From the NCBI GenBank assembly GCA_016776605.1, contig JADHTB010000009.1, positions 95,453 to 159,452 on the forward strand: a stretch of DNA of 64,000 bases. The letters are read 5' to 3'. Below, one piece after another: positions 1 to 8,195 of this stretch (position 1 is its first letter; every line of letters starts with the position of its first letter). The translations under genes and the position numbers were made by a program. The DNA comes from Alphaproteobacteria bacterium. Its GTDB lineage: Bacteria > Pseudomonadota > Alphaproteobacteria > GCA-2731375. The notes under the pieces were generated by a model, which did no database searches, was not told the origin of the DNA, and saw nothing but the letters and a program-made list of their open reading frames with translations.

Positions 1-1
1 G

Positions 2-511
2 GCCGGAGTGATCGAGGACGGCACCAAGATCTGGTGGGACATGCGCCCCTCGGCCCGCTATCCCACCCTGGAAATGCGGATGACCGACATCTGCACCAGC
101 CTGGAAGACAGCCTGACCGTCGCCGCCCTGTATCAATGCATCCTTGCCATGCTGTACCGCCTGCGCAACTCTAATCAGCGTTGGCGCATCTATCCCCTGA
201 TCTGTGTCGAGGAAAACCGCTGGCGGGCGCAACGCTACGGCGTCACCAATACCATGGTCGACTTTGGCTTGGGCGAACAGGTGCCCTATGACGAATTGTT
301 GGCGGAGATCATGGACATGGTTGCCCCCGACGCCGAGGCCCTGGGCTGTGCCGTTGAAGTGCGCCATGCCCGCGAAATTCTGGCCAGAGGCACCTCGGCG
401 CAAAGGCAAATAAAGATCTATGATCAGGCGCTCGCGGGCGGCGCCGCCAAGGCGGACGCCTTCATCCAGGTGGTGGATTGGCTGATCGCGGAAACCGTCC
501 GGGATCTATAG
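2..511 (+). CDS. Carboxylate-amine ligase, YbdK/GCS2 type (3' part only)
   Basis: This is the C-terminal part, about 169 residues, of an ATP-dependent carboxylate-amine ligase of the glutamate-cysteine ligase 2 family; full members run to roughly 370-400 residues. The reading frame is open to the window edge, so the true start lies to the left; the GTG at position 8 falls inside the conserved core and is not a start. Visible family hallmarks are WWDMRPSARYPTLEMR followed by a Cys-containing DICTSLED segment, and a late R-Y-G-V segment before the helical tail. Members form an amide bond between a carboxylate, typically glutamate, and an amine; the in vivo substrate of YbdK proteins is not settled. 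Family call is firm, substrate is not. Confidence 0.88.
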   Translation, partial: AGVIEDGTKIWWDMRPSARYPTLEMRMTDICTSLEDSLTVAALYQCILAMLYRLRNSNQRWRIYPLICVEENRWRAQRYGVTNTMVDFGLGEQVPYDELLAEIMDMVAPDAEALGCAVEVRHAREILARGTSAQRQIKIYDQALAGGAAKADAFIQVVDWLIAETVRDL

Positions 512-577
512 CCAGCGCCGCCGACAACGCTATATGTTAGAGCATTGGACGCAGAAGAGGGGCACGCCAATGACCCT

Positions 578-679
578 CTAGAGCAATTCCGAATTAATGA
601 GAATCGCGAAGCGATTCTAAGTGATTGGAAAAATTGCTCTAATTCTAAAAATCTGAGCATTTTCAGAATGAAAATGCTC
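578..679. repeat. REP-like double palindrome upstream of the DUF1244 gene
   Basis: Three inverted repeats are nested or consecutive. The outer pair is agagcaatt at 580-588 with its complement at 632-640. The inner hairpin has arms 600-607 and 611-618 (agaatcgc / gcgattct) with a GAA loop. A second hairpin has arms 655-663 and 671-679 (gagcatttt / aaaatgctc). No T-run follows, so an intrinsic terminator is unlikely. The arrangement looks like a dispersed intergenic palindromic element or a structured 5' leader of the next gene. Confidence 0.6.
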
Positions 680-700
680 TGAACAAAGGGGAACACGAAT

Positions 701-1021
701 ATGAGTGAGCAAAAGATAGATCCGCAAACCCAGTTGGAGCTGGAGGCAGCAGCCTATCGCCGCCTGCGTGACCATCTGCGGGCGCGCACGGATGTACAAA
801 ACATCGATATGATGAACCTGACCGGCTTTTGCCGCAATTGCCTCTCGCGCTGGTATATGGAAGAGGCCAATGGGAAGGGCCTGAGCCTGGATAAGGAGGG
901 CGCGCGGGAAATCGTCTATGGCATGCCCTATGACGAATGGCGCGGCAAATTCCAGATCGAAGCCAACGACGAGAAAAAAGCCAAGTTCGACCAGATCATG
1001 GACAGCGGCGAGCACGGCTAG
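701..1021 (+). CDS. DUF1244 family small protein
   Basis: A 106-residue soluble protein with no signal peptide or membrane segment. The core matches the DUF1244 family: a helical N-terminus, then a conserved MNLTGFCRNCLSRWY segment around residues 38-52 with two cysteines, and a GMPYDEW segment near residue 74. The length is about that expected for the family. A purine-rich AAGGGG lies upstream of the ATG. It stands alone between a palindromic repeat and a convergent glutamine-synthetase-like gene that ends 6 bases away. The molecular function is unknown; the two spaced cysteines could bind a metal, but that is inference. Confidence 0.8.
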   Translation: MSEQKIDPQTQLELEAAAYRRLRDHLRARTDVQNIDMMNLTGFCRNCLSRWYMEEANGKGLSLDKEGAREIVYGMPYDEWRGKFQIEANDEKKAKFDQIMDSGEHG

Positions 1022-1027
1022 GGCAGG

Positions 1028-2446
1028 TCAAATAATTTCGAAATAGCGTTGCAATTGCCAATCGGTCACGGCGCGGCGGCTTTGGCGTTCTTCCCAAGCG
1101 CGGCTGGCGGCGAAATGCCCGACAAAGGCATCGCCGAACAAGGCTCGCGCGGCTTTTGAGCGTTCCAGGCGCTGGGCCGCCTCGCCCAGACTTTGCGGCA
1201 GGGCCAGGCGTTTCGGCTGGCGCTGGTCATAGGCGTTGCCGGTCACGGGGGCGGTCGGCTCGATGCCATGTTCGATGCCCCACAGACCCGAGGCGAGGGC
1301 GGCGGCCAGAGCCAGGTAGGGATTGGCATCAGCCGCGGCAACCCGGTATTCAACCCGTTGCGAATGGGCCCCACCGCCGATTACACGCAGGGCGCACGTC
1401 CGGTTATCCACCCCCCAGCTCGCCTCCGTCGGTGCCCAAAAGCCCGGGATCAACCGGGTATAGGCATTCACCGTAGGGGCGATCATGGCCAGAAACTCTG
1501 GCATCAAAGCCTGCTGGCCGCCCAGAAAATGGCGCATGGTGGGGCTGATGCCAGCCGCCGCCTTGGCCGCGAAGAAGGCCGATTGGCCATTCTTGATATT
1601 ATTCAGGGACAAATGAATATGGCCCGATTGGCCGGGATAATCGGGCGACCATTTGGCCATGAAGGTTGCCATCATGCCATGGCGCTGGGCCTCGACCTTG
1701 GCAAAGGTCTTGAACAATGCCGCCTTGTCGGCTGCCGCCAGGGCCAGGTCCTTGTCGATACTGGCCTCCAACACACCGGGGCCGGTTTCGGTGTGAAACC
1801 CTTCCAGGGGGAAATCCATCTCCTGACAGGTCCGCAACAGGGCGCCGTGAAAATCCGCCCAGGTTGAAGCGCGCAGCAGGGAATAGCCGAAATTGCCCGG
1901 CGAGATAGGCTGTAGGCCACGATAGCCCTTGGCCGCCGCGCTATGGGGCGTTTCATCGAATAGAAAGAACTCGTACTCCAGCGCGGCCGTCGCGGCCAGC
2001 CCCATATCCTTGGCCCGCGCCACCACCCGGCGCAACACGCCACGGGGGCAGATTTGTTCCGTCGCACCGGCGAATTCACCCAGGAACAACAGCCCCAGGC
2101 CATCAAATTCAAAGGGTTGATCCCGGCAGCTTTCCGGCAAAATGCGCACCTGGGCATCTGGATAGCCCGTATGCCAGCCGGTGAATGTGGTGTTGTCGTA
2201 AAGCTGATCGGCGCTGTCCCAACCCAACACCACGTCGCAAAAACCAAATCCCTTGTCCAGGGCGGACAGGAATTTCTCCCGCCCCATGAGCTTGCCCCGC
2301 AGCACCCCGTCGATGTCGAACACGCCCACTTTCACATAGTCCAGGCCCCGTTGTTTAACGATCTGGCGGGCCTGGGCGGCGGTGTGCACGGCGCGGGCAT
2401 TTATGCCGGCGCCGGTGGATTTAACTGATTTTCGGGGACCGGCCAC
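1028..2446 (-). CDS. Glutamine synthetase family protein (gamma-glutamyl-amine ligase type)
   Basis: A 472-residue enzyme of the glutamine synthetase superfamily, ATP-dependent ligation of an amine to the gamma-carboxyl of glutamate. The N-terminal beta-grasp domain covers about residues 35-125. The catalytic barrel shows EYEFF at 157-161, ETGPGVLEAS near 220-229, GHIHLSL at 275-281, and the substrate/ATP segment NAYTRLIPG with R-x-C-A-L-R around 327-354. The length equals PuuA, gamma-glutamylputrescine synthetase, rather than a bacterial GlnA of about 470 with adenylylation site. No neighbouring polyamine genes are present, so the amine substrate is open. The start is a GTG 2 bases after the stop of the upstream outer-membrane gene, implying translational coupling with it. 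Confidence 0.85.
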   Translation of the reverse strand: MAGPRKSVKSTGAGINARAVHTAAQARQIVKQRGLDYVKVGVFDIDGVLRGKLMGREKFLSALDKGFGFCDVVLGWDSADQLYDNTTFTGWHTGYPDAQVRILPESCRDQPFEFDGLGLLFLGEFAGATEQICPRGVLRRVVARAKDMGLAATAALEYEFFLFDETPHSAAAKGYRGLQPISPGNFGYSLLRASTWADFHGALLRTCQEMDFPLEGFHTETGPGVLEASIDKDLALAAADKAALFKTFAKVEAQRHGMMATFMAKWSPDYPGQSGHIHLSLNNIKNGQSAFFAAKAAAGISPTMRHFLGGQQALMPEFLAMIAPTVNAYTRLIPGFWAPTEASWGVDNRTCALRVIGGGAHSQRVEYRVAAADANPYLALAAALASGLWGIEHGIEPTAPVTGNAYDQRQPKRLALPQSLGEAAQRLERSKAARALFGDAFVGHFAASRAWEERQSRRAVTDWQLQRYFEII

Positions 2447-2448
2447 GA

Positions 2449-3315
2449 TCAGAAGCGCACGCCCAGCATGACCGCGCCGGTGAAAAAGACATCTTGCTCG
2501 GCAAGGGGGCTGTCGGCGGCCTGGGCCATTAGGGACGTCGCGCGCACTTCGGTCGCCAGGTAAATGGCAGGGGTGAAGTCATAGACCAGTTGGGCATAGG
2601 CGTTCACATCGCGAAGGCCCCCGGCCGCCGTATAGGCCGCGCGGCCCGATATGGCGTCCGCCGCCGCCACGGAGAAATAACTCTCGGCATAGGTTGTATC
2701 CATATAGGTCATGCGCATGCCCATGATGAGAGAGGTGTCTTTTGTCCAGCGGCTGCCCCAGGACGCCTCGCCATTAATCAGCAGGCCGCCATGGCCGCCA
2801 CCGACGTCCTTGCGGAAATCGCCCTTGAAGCGCCAGGAAGCCATGAAGCTTTCAAAAAACAGGCCCGCCTCGGTACCTAAATCTATATCCGGCAGGCCGG
2901 TCAGGCTGGTCGAATCCGATGCCAGGCGGCCATAATCGAAGGTAATCCTGGGGCCTGCCCGAAAGGTCCGTTTGCGCCACATGTTCCAGCCGATGCCTTG
3001 CTGCGTCGACAGAAACAAGCTGCCGGCATAGTTCACATCCAACAGCGGCAGGGCCCGCGCTGATATACTGTCGGAGCCGAGGAACTCCGGCGCCGAGACC
3101 ATTCCCACCGCGGCATTGATGCGAAAAGGGCCGGCAATGCCCTGCCTTACCGGCAACACGGCATTGGCCGACGAGGACCAAAGCTCCCAATCATTATACC
3201 GGCTGTCGGCCCATGCCTGGGCCATGGGCAAGCCCAATACCAACGCCAGCACCAGCGCGGGCAGCGCGCCCGGCCGCGGACCACGAAAAAGGCCAAAAAT
3301 CGAATGCCTGCCCAT
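2449..3315 (-). CDS. MipA/OmpV family outer-membrane protein
   Basis: A 288-residue predicted outer-membrane beta-barrel. An N-terminal export signal runs to about residue 36, with a long Leu/Ala-rich core ending in AQAWA. After it come alternating amphipathic strands and a C-terminal phenylalanine (VRF), the usual outer-membrane sorting signal. The order of the strands, with YNDWELWSS-like, APEFLGSD and DYGR segments, fits MipA/OmpV scaffolding or porin-like proteins. It is the first gene of a two-gene unit with the glutamine-synthetase-like enzyme downstream. Its substrate or partner is unknown, and no regulatory motif is evident upstream. Confidence 0.78.
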   Translation of the reverse strand: MGRHSIFGLFRGPRPGALPALVLALVLGLPMAQAWADSRYNDWELWSSSANAVLPVRQGIAGPFRINAAVGMVSAPEFLGSDSISARALPLLDVNYAGSLFLSTQQGIGWNMWRKRTFRAGPRITFDYGRLASDSTSLTGLPDIDLGTEAGLFFESFMASWRFKGDFRKDVGGGHGGLLINGEASWGSRWTKDTSLIMGMRMTYMDTTYAESYFSVAAADAISGRAAYTAAGGLRDVNAYAQLVYDFTPAIYLATEVRATSLMAQAADSPLAEQDVFFTGAVMLGVRF

Positions 3316-3387
3316 TGCCTATCCTTTAAATGCCCCGCCGTGCCCTTAGCAAACTATCCCATGCAGCGCCAAAGTGACAAGCGGCCC

Positions 3388-4533
3388 TCAATCAGACAAC
3401 ATCCCGGCCACGTGCCGGGCAATGGCCAAAGAGGAGGTCAAGCCCGGCGACTCGATACCATAGAGGTTTATCAGGCCCGCCACGCCATGGCTGTCCGGGC
3501 CTTGTATAAGAAAATCCTCGGCCCCGCCGCCCGGTCTTTGCAGCTTGGGCCGCATGCCACTATAGGCCGGTTGCAGCGAATCGTCCGGCAGGGCAGGGTA
3601 ATAGCGGCGCACCGCCTCATAAAAAACCTCCGATCGGCTTGGCTCCACGCGATAGTCGATGGGGCCCTCCAAATCTTCCATCGCCCCCTCCAACCATTGC
3701 TGGTCCGGGCCAAAGCGGGCCTGGCCAGCCAAATCAATGGTCAGATGAACGCCCAGAGAGGCAGAGCCCGGCACCGGATAGATCAACCGGGAAAATGGCT
3801 GCCGGCCGGCCAGGGAAAAATAATTGCCTTTGCAATAATACAGCGGCGGCACCGTGTCCGGGTCCAACCCTTCGATGGTGCGGGCCAATGGCTGGGCATA
3901 CAGGCCGGCGGCATTGATCAGCCGACGGCAGGCCAATTCCATTTCTTCGCCGTCGTCGCCCCGAACCCGCAGCGAGATCCCGCCGGTCTTTGGGCTCAAC
4001 ACCCGCCCACCCACGGCGCGGCTGCGAAAGGCGATGACGGCGCCATGGTCCTCCGCCTCGCCCTGATAGGCCAGCATCAGGCCATGGCTGTCGATAATGC
4101 CGGTGGAGGGCGAGACCAGCGCCCCGGCACATAACAATGCCGGTTCCTGGCCCATGGCCTCGGCGGCGCTGATTTCATACAAATCCTCGACCCCGTTGGC
4201 CGCCGCCTTGGCCATGATATTGTCCAGAATTTCCAGTTCGTCGGGCGCGGTGGCAACGATCAACTTGCCGCAATTGCGGTGCGCCACGCCGTGGCTGGCG
4301 CAAAATTCATATAACATGGCTTTGCCCGAGACGCAGAACCGCGCCTTCAGGCTATCCTTGTCGTAATAAATACCAGCATGGATCACCTCGCTGTTGCGCG
4401 ACGAGGTTTCCATGCCGATGGCGTCAGCCGCTTCCAGGACGACGACCTCGTCGCCGGCAAGGGCCAATTGCCGCGCGATGGCAAGGCCGACCACGCCGGC
4501 CCCCACCACTATACTGTCCACACGATCACTCAT
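3388..4533 (-). CDS. FAD-dependent oxidoreductase, L-2-hydroxyglutarate oxidase (LhgO)-like
   Basis: A 381-residue member of the DAO/LhgO flavoprotein group, which oxidises 2-hydroxy acids such as L-2-hydroxyglutarate. The Rossmann dinucleotide motif VVGAGVVGLAIARQLA sits at residues 9-24 and the flavin-proximal segment SSRNSEVIHAGIYY follows near residue 43. Further downstream are STGIIDSHGLM, NAAGLYA and the product-side segment YYCKGNYF, typical of LhgO. An in-frame ATG 36 bases further upstream exists, but the chosen start at 4533 places the FAD motif at the usual distance from the N-terminus. It is divergent from the DUF3179 gene with about 120 bases between. The exact hydroxy-acid substrate is inferred from family only. 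Confidence 0.82.
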   Translation of the reverse strand: MSDRVDSIVVGAGVVGLAIARQLALAGDEVVVLEAADAIGMETSSRNSEVIHAGIYYDKDSLKARFCVSGKAMLYEFCASHGVAHRNCGKLIVATAPDELEILDNIMAKAAANGVEDLYEISAAEAMGQEPALLCAGALVSPSTGIIDSHGLMLAYQGEAEDHGAVIAFRSRAVGGRVLSPKTGGISLRVRGDDGEEMELACRRLINAAGLYAQPLARTIEGLDPDTVPPLYYCKGNYFSLAGRQPFSRLIYPVPGSASLGVHLTIDLAGQARFGPDQQWLEGAMEDLEGPIDYRVEPSRSEVFYEAVRRYYPALPDDSLQPAYSGMRPKLQRPGGGAEDFLIQGPDSHGVAGLINLYGIESPGLTSSLAIARHVAGMLSD

Positions 4534-4656
4534 GGCGCGCAATTTGGCCCGCGCCGATGCCCGGGTCAAGCAGCCGTGATTTGCACTGCGGCACTTTCAC
4601 GGAGACCATGCGGATATTGGAGACCTTGGGCGACGCAAAAGGAAAGGAATAGAGCC

Positions 4657-5643
4657 ATGCGGCCATATTTGAGCATAGCGGCCTTCGCCGTACTGGTCTG
4701 GCTGGTGGCGCCAGGGCAAGTTCAGGCCAATCCCGGAGACTGGCGCCGCGAATGGCCCAAAACCGATTTTGACAAGCATTCCGTCCCGTTTGAACAAATC
4801 ATGTCAGGCGGGGTGGCGAAAGACCAAATCCCCTCTATCGACCAGCCCCGCTTTGTCGCCGTGACCGAAGCCAAAGGTCTGGCGCCGACCGAGCCGGTGG
4901 TCGGTCTGACCGTCAACGGTCAAAGCCGCGCCTATCCTCTGTCGGTCCTGATCTGGCATGAAATCGTCAATGACGTCATTGCCGGGGTGCCGGTGGCGGT
5001 GACGTTCTGCCCTTTGTGCAATGCCGCGGTGGTGTTTGACCGCCGGGTCGCGGGACAAACGCTGGCATTCGGCACCACGGGCAAACTGCGCTATTCCGAT
5101 CTGGTGATGTACGACCGGCAAAGCGAAAGCTGGTGGCAGCAATTCACCGGCGAGGCCATTATCGGCACCATGACGGGACAAAGTTTGCGGTTTTTGCCGG
5201 CCCGGTTGGAATCATTCGCCAAATTCAAGGCCCGCGCGCCAGGGGGCGAAGTCCTTGTCCCGACAGACCCCAACCTGCGCCGCTATGGCATGAATCCATA
5301 TGGCGGCTATGATTCTGCCCATACGCCATTTCTCTACCGTGGCGAGTTGCCCGAGGTGGTCGCCCCCCTGGCCCGCGTGGTGACGGTCGGCGATCGCGCC
5401 TGGTCGGTGGATTTTCTGCAGATCCAGCAACGCATCGAAACCCAGGATGGCCTGATACTAAGCTGGGAGAAGGGGCAAAATTCGGCGCTGGATACCACTG
5501 ACATCGCGCAAGGCCGGGATGTTGGCAACGTGCTGGTACAACGCCGGAATGCCGACGGCGGCCTGGTCGACGTAAATTACCGGGTCGATTTCGCCTTCGC
5601 CTTTTACGCCTTTCACCCGACAGCCAGGATCATCGTCGAATAG
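4657..5643 (+). CDS. DUF3179 domain-containing exported protein
   Basis: A 328-residue protein with an N-terminal signal peptide (residues 1-24, MRPYLSIAAFAVLVWL core, cleavage after QVQA). The DUF3179 domain follows, with HEIVND at 101-106, the CPLC cysteine pair at 118-121 in a TFCPLCNAA context, GTTGKLRYSDLVMYD and a WWQQFTGEAI segment. The CxxC pair suggests redox activity or metal binding outside the cytoplasm, but no activity is established. The frame is open about 280 bases upstream, yet that stretch overlaps the divergent flavoprotein gene; the ATG at 4657 has an AAGGAAAGGA ribosome-binding site and gives the signal peptide, so it is preferred. Confidence 0.85.
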   Translation: MRPYLSIAAFAVLVWLVAPGQVQANPGDWRREWPKTDFDKHSVPFEQIMSGGVAKDQIPSIDQPRFVAVTEAKGLAPTEPVVGLTVNGQSRAYPLSVLIWHEIVNDVIAGVPVAVTFCPLCNAAVVFDRRVAGQTLAFGTTGKLRYSDLVMYDRQSESWWQQFTGEAIIGTMTGQSLRFLPARLESFAKFKARAPGGEVLVPTDPNLRRYGMNPYGGYDSAHTPFLYRGELPEVVAPLARVVTVGDRAWSVDFLQIQQRIETQDGLILSWEKGQNSALDTTDIAQGRDVGNVLVQRRNADGGLVDVNYRVDFAFAFYAFHPTARIIVE

Positions 5644-5704
5644 ACTGGGGCAATGACAGCAACAACACTGGACAAGTTGCCATCGCATACAATGTAATAA
5701 GGTA

Positions 5705-6439
5705 ATGGCCCCAAAGAAACGTGACATATCGGCAAGCGACAGCAGGACAGGCAGCGGCGGCACGGACGTTCAGAATTTTCTGAACAAGCTGGCCTCGACG
5801 CCGACCGCCCATGCCGCCAAGAGCCGTGGTAGGCTGTTGTTCGCCATGGATGCTACCGCCTCGCGGGAGCCGAGTTGGGATACCGCCTGTCAAATCCAGG
5901 GCGATATGTTCGCCCAGACGGCGACCCTGGGGGGCCTGGACGTGCAGTTGGCCTATTACCGGGGTTACAAGGAATTTAGCGCCACGCCGTGGGTTTCCAC
6001 CTCGGCCGATCTGATCCCCCTTATGACCCGTGTGCGTTGCCTGGGCGGACAGACCCAGGTGGAGCGGTTGCTGCGCTATGCGGTGCGGGAAACCGCGAAA
6101 CAGCGGATCAATGCCCTAGTTTTCGTCGGCGATTGCCTGGAAGAGGATGTTGATCAGGTTTGCGCCGTGGCTGGCGAACTGGGTGTGTTGGGGGTTCCGT
6201 GTTTTCTGTTCCACGAGGGCTTTGAGCCGACGGCAAGCCGGGCCTTCAAGCAAATCGCGACGCTGACCCGGGGCGCCTATTGCCGCTTTGACGCCTCGTC
6301 CGCGACCCAGTTGCGGGATTTGCTTGCCGCCGTTGCCGTCTATGCCGCCGGCGGGCGCAAGGCGCTGTCGGATTTCTCGCAAGGCAAGGCCGCCACGGTT
6401 CTGCAAATCGCCCATCAGGTCGGCGCACGGCGGTCATGA
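5705..6439 (+). CDS. VWA-like domain protein
   Basis: A 244-residue cytoplasmic protein with a von Willebrand A-like fold. The metal-ion-dependent adhesion segment appears as LLFAMDATASRE near residue 45 (DxTxS form in place of DxSxS). Later strands include INALVFVGDCLEED and GVPCFLFHEG. It is followed 7 bases later by a membrane-anchored J-domain gene and the two probably form one unit. VWA proteins often act as ligand-binding or chaperone-coupled adaptors; pairing with a J-domain protein makes a folding or assembly role plausible, but this is inference from context. Confidence 0.7.
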   Translation: MAPKKRDISASDSRTGSGGTDVQNFLNKLASTPTAHAAKSRGRLLFAMDATASREPSWDTACQIQGDMFAQTATLGGLDVQLAYYRGYKEFSATPWVSTSADLIPLMTRVRCLGGQTQVERLLRYAVRETAKQRINALVFVGDCLEEDVDQVCAVAGELGVLGVPCFLFHEGFEPTASRAFKQIATLTRGAYCRFDASSATQLRDLLAAVAVYAAGGRKALSDFSQGKAATVLQIAHQVGARRS

Positions 6440-6446
6440 GGCGATT

Positions 6447-7181
6447 ATGATTGGCTATTTTATTTTGGGGGTCTGTTTGCTGGGCGCCCTGGCTCTGGTG
6501 GGCAAACTGCTGATCGACGCAGACCCGAAATTCCTCGCCAAGGCCTTGCGCTATACCGGCTTCGGCCTGGCCGCCGCGGTGGCCCTGTTCCTTTTGCTGA
6601 CGGGTCGTTTTGCCCTGGGCCTGCCCCTGGCCTTCATGGCTGCCGCTTTTCTGCGCCGCTGGGCTTTGCCCAAGCTGGGGCCGCGCATCCATGGCGGGCC
6701 GGGGCCGTCCACTGGGCGCAGCTCCAACGTGGAAACCGATTATCTGCGCATGACCCTGGACCATGACAGCGGCGCCATGCATGGGGTGATCTTACGCGGC
6801 GCGTTCGCGGGCCGCGACCTGAGCGATCTGACCTTGGACCAGCTGGTCGAATTGCTGGGGGAATGCCAGCGCCACGACGGCGAAGCCGCGCAGGTGCTGG
6901 AGGCTTATCTGGATCGAACCCAGGGCGGCGACTGGCGCCAGAATACCGCCGGCTATAGCGAACAGGCGCATGCCGACCCGGGCGCCCGCCAAAATTCCCA
7001 TCGGGGCGGCATGAGCATGGCCGAGGCGTGCGAAGTTTTGGGCCTGAACGCCAATCCGTCATCCAGCGAGGTCCGCGCGGCCCACAAACGCCTGATGTTG
7101 AAACTGCACCCGGACAAGGGCGGATCTTCCTATCTTGCGGCGAAGATCAATCAGGCCAAGGATTTGTTGCTGGGCACATAG
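6447..7181 (+). CDS. Membrane-anchored J-domain (DnaJ-like) protein
   Basis: A 244-residue protein with two hydrophobic segments at about residues 2-20 and 36-65, a polar linker with Glu-rich helices, and a C-terminal J domain from about residue 188 to the end. The J-domain signature HPD is present in KLHPDKGG, so stimulation of an Hsp70 ATPase is expected. The J domain being at the extreme C-terminus resembles TIM14/Pam18-type and DjlA-type co-chaperones rather than DnaJ itself; no G/F or zinc-finger region exists. The ATG at 6447, 7 bases after the VWA gene stop, is preferred because it starts at the membrane anchor; the frame is open further upstream inside the VWA gene. Confidence 0.82.
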   Translation: MIGYFILGVCLLGALALVGKLLIDADPKFLAKALRYTGFGLAAAVALFLLLTGRFALGLPLAFMAAAFLRRWALPKLGPRIHGGPGPSTGRSSNVETDYLRMTLDHDSGAMHGVILRGAFAGRDLSDLTLDQLVELLGECQRHDGEAAQVLEAYLDRTQGGDWRQNTAGYSEQAHADPGARQNSHRGGMSMAEACEVLGLNANPSSSEVRAAHKRLMLKLHPDKGGSSYLAAKINQAKDLLLGT

Positions 7182-7271
7182 TGGCATGGGTTGCATGACC
7201 GCCTTGGCCATGGCAGAAGCACTCCTCGACGCTAATCCATTTTCGGGCAATACACGGTCAAGAAGGATCCT

Positions 7272-8150
7272 ATGGGCATGCGCGTACGCAAGGCGGTTTT
7301 CCCCGTGGGCGGATTAGGCACGCGTTTTCTGCCGGCAACCAAGGCATTGCCGAAGGAAATGCTGCCTATTGTCGATAAGCCTTTGATTCAATACGCGGTG
7401 GAAGAAGCTCATGCGGCGGGAATCGAAGAGTTCATCTTCGTGACCGGCCGGGGTAAGACGGCGATCGAGGATCACTTCGATTATTCCTATGAACTGGAAG
7501 ATCTGCTGTCCTCGCGCAACAAGATCGAGGCCTTGGAGGCCCTGCGGGCCGTCGTTCCCGGCGCCGGCCAGGTCGCCTATACCCGGCAGCAGGAACCCCT
7601 TGGTCTGGGCCATGCGGTCTGGTGCGCGCGGAATTTAGTGGGCGACGAGCCTTTTGCCGTCCTGCTGGCCGATGATCTGATCATGAGTGAAAAACCCTGC
7701 CTGCAGCAAATGGTGGAAGCCGCCGGCGAAACCGGAGGCAATATGGTGGCGGTAATGGATGTGCCCCGCGAACATACCTCGCGTTACGGCATCCTGGACG
7801 TGGGCAGCGATGATGGCCGTCTGGCCGAGGTTCGGGGCTTGGTGGAAAAGCCGGAGCCGGCGGCGGCGCCGTCCACCCTGTCTGTTATCGGGCGCTATAT
7901 CCTGACGCCCGAGGTGTTCGACCATCTGGGCAAGAAACATCTGGGCGCGGGCGGCGAAATCCAATTGACGGACGCCATGGCCAAAATGGTTGGCAGCGGG
8001 CCTTTTCATGGCCTGCGCTTTGAAGGCACCCGTTTTGACTGCGGCGATAAATTAGGCTTTTTGCAGGCAACGATAGCCTTTGGCATGGCCCGGGATGATT
8101 TAAGGACAGGTCTTGGTGATTATTTATCGAAGATCGTCAAGGATCTCTAA
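7272..8150 (+). CDS. galU: UTP-glucose-1-phosphate uridylyltransferase
   Basis: A 292-residue nucleotidyltransferase making UDP-glucose from UTP and glucose 1-phosphate. The N-terminal pyrophosphorylase signature GGLGTRFLPATKALPKEM is at about residues 14-31, followed by DKPLIQYAVEEA and FVTGRGK. Substrate segments GLGHAVWCA, LLADD and VEKPEP are all in place, and the length is normal. An AAGGA ribosome-binding site precedes the ATG; an alternative ATG lies two codons in. The next gene is UDP-glucose dehydrogenase, which uses the product, so the two probably act in sequence to make UDP-glucuronate for surface polysaccharide. Confidence 0.95.
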   Translation: MGMRVRKAVFPVGGLGTRFLPATKALPKEMLPIVDKPLIQYAVEEAHAAGIEEFIFVTGRGKTAIEDHFDYSYELEDLLSSRNKIEALEALRAVVPGAGQVAYTRQQEPLGLGHAVWCARNLVGDEPFAVLLADDLIMSEKPCLQQMVEAAGETGGNMVAVMDVPREHTSRYGILDVGSDDGRLAEVRGLVEKPEPAAAPSTLSVIGRYILTPEVFDHLGKKHLGAGGEIQLTDAMAKMVGSGPFHGLRFEGTRFDCGDKLGFLQATIAFGMARDDLRTGLGDYLSKIVKDL

Positions 8151-8195
8151 CGCCATGAGCCTGGATTTGAAGATTATAATAAGGCGTAGCTGAAC

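Noticed and set aside
4378..4656. 5' extension of the DUF3179 frame
   Set aside because: It would overlap the divergent flavoprotein gene and hide the signal peptide; the ATG at 4657 has its own ribosome-binding site.
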